DNA of 64,000 nt. Origin: Vibrio ponticus. Its GTDB lineage: Bacteria > Pseudomonadota > Gammaproteobacteria > Enterobacterales > Vibrionaceae. A program made the translations under genes and the position numbers. A model generated the notes under the pieces. The model worked only from the letters and a program-made list of their open reading frames with translations, made no database searches and was not told the DNA's origin. Positions 63,406 through 64,000 of this stretch are shown here, piece by piece (position 1 is the stretch's first letter; each line of letters opens with the position of its first letter). The DNA lies in NCBI RefSeq assembly GCF_009938225.1, contig NZ_AP019657.1, positions 2,852,001 to 2,916,000 on the forward strand, read 5' to 3'.

Positions 63406-64000
63406 ACAAGCATTGCGAGCTTGGTTAACGCTCTATTTCACGCCAAGATTAGGGGGAAAAGGGCTACAAAAATTGCTCGCCAAAGCGAGCCCCAATGAAC
63501 TGCTTGGTTGGGATGGCGCACAACTGCAAGCGGCAGGGCTCTCTAACGCGCAAGTCGCTTTTATTCAGCAAGCCAGTCATGACTATATTGAGCAGTGCTT
63601 ACGTTGGCGAGATGAAGCACCTCATCACCATATCATTACTCTTGATGACCCACGTTATCCACCGTTATTAGCGCAGGTGCCTGTGCCGCCGCCACTGTTG
63701 TTTGTTAAAGGTGAACTTGCCAGCTTGAGTTTGCCGCAAATCGCGATCGTCGGCAGTCGCCACGCCACGATTGATGGTTTGCAGAGCGCTAAGAATTTTG
63801 CGCGTGCCATGGCGGATCAGGGTTTGATAGTAACTAGCGGTTTAGCGCTGGGTGTCGATGGTCATGCTCACGATGGTGCGCTGCAAGGCGGTGGTAAAAC
63901 TGTGGCGGTATTAGGTTGTGGGCTCAACACCATCTATCCGGCGCGGCATAAACAATTAGCAATGCGAATTGAGCAACAAGGTGCGTTGGTTTCGGAGTTT
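63398..64000 (+). CDS. dprA: DNA-processing protein DprA (Smf), partial
   Basis: The first 201 residues are in the window; the end is cut off. The Rossmann-like motif IAIVGSRHATIDGLQSAKNFARA and the GLIVTSGLALGVDGHAHDGAL segment identify DprA, which loads RecA on incoming single-stranded DNA in natural transformation. A SAM-like helix-hairpin region precedes it. The start is GTG at 63398 inside the end of the previous gene, with GGAG upstream. Together with comM it makes two transformation genes in this window. Confidence 0.95.
   Translation, partial: MTEQALRAWLTLYFTPRLGGKGLQKLLAKASPNELLGWDGAQLQAAGLSNAQVAFIQQASHDYIEQCLRWRDEAPHHHIITLDDPRYPPLLAQVPVPPPLLFVKGELASLSLPQIAIVGSRHATIDGLQSAKNFARAMADQGLIVTSGLALGVDGHAHDGALQGGGKTVAVLGCGLNTIYPARHKQLAMRIEQQGALVSEF

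Overview
The window is the replication-origin region of the primary chromosome of a gammaproteobacterium, almost certainly a Vibrio. The evidence is the gene order atpIBEFHAGDC-glmU / parAB-rsmG-mnmG / oriC / mioC-mnmE-yidC-yidD-rnpA-rpmH / an amino-acid ABC operon / dnaA-dnaN-recF-gyrB, together with Vibrio-type versions of the chitoporter-like binding protein, the UPF0016 manganese exporter and DUF2860. I see no tRNA, rRNA, insertion sequence, prophage or CRISPR array. The species cannot be fixed from this sequence alone.

Layout. 1-1434: a divergent polar amino-acid ABC pair (binding protein cut by the window edge; permease). 1505-9968: glmU and the nine-gene F1Fo ATP synthase operon, leftward. 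10155-14376: parB, parA, rsmG and mnmG, leftward. 14377-14881: oriC, with three AT-rich 13-mers, five DnaA boxes and 14 GATC sites. 14882-19228: mioC, mnmE, yidC, yidD, rnpA and rpmH, leftward. 19456-21694: a cystine-type ABC transporter with a hairpin after the binding-protein gene. 21695-28190: a GATC- and DnaA-box-rich control region, then dnaA-dnaN-recF-gyrB, rightward.

28191-48704: ibpA with a sigma-32-like promoter and a ROSE-like RNA thermometer; avtA; glyQS; mneA under a yybP-ykoY manganese riboswitch; an orphan CBP-like oligosaccharide-binding protein; a small membrane protein; tusA; a possible terminator-ended small RNA next to a 16-bp palindrome; a LysR regulator; acuI; the ilvLGMEDA operon with a clear attenuation leader; and comM.

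48775-64000: a DUF2860 outer-membrane protein, yihG, dsbA, srkA, ccoG (with a candidate FNR site), yihD, an unrecognised 55-residue ORF with its own terminator, a Spo0M-family gene, a TrhA/hemolysin-III gene preceded by two inverted repeats, trkAH, def-fmt-rsmB, a short secreted protein, and dprA cut by the right edge.

The content is core genome: replication initiation and segregation, membrane energetics and protein insertion, tRNA modification, branched-chain amino-acid synthesis, periplasmic disulfide chemistry, potassium uptake and natural-transformation functions (comM, dprA). I found no convincing new multi-gene system. The points most worth a second look are the RNA regulators (riboswitch, thermometer, attenuator, candidate sRNA), the unannotated small ORF at 54716-54883, the lipobox-bearing ABC permease, and the orphan CBP-like protein.
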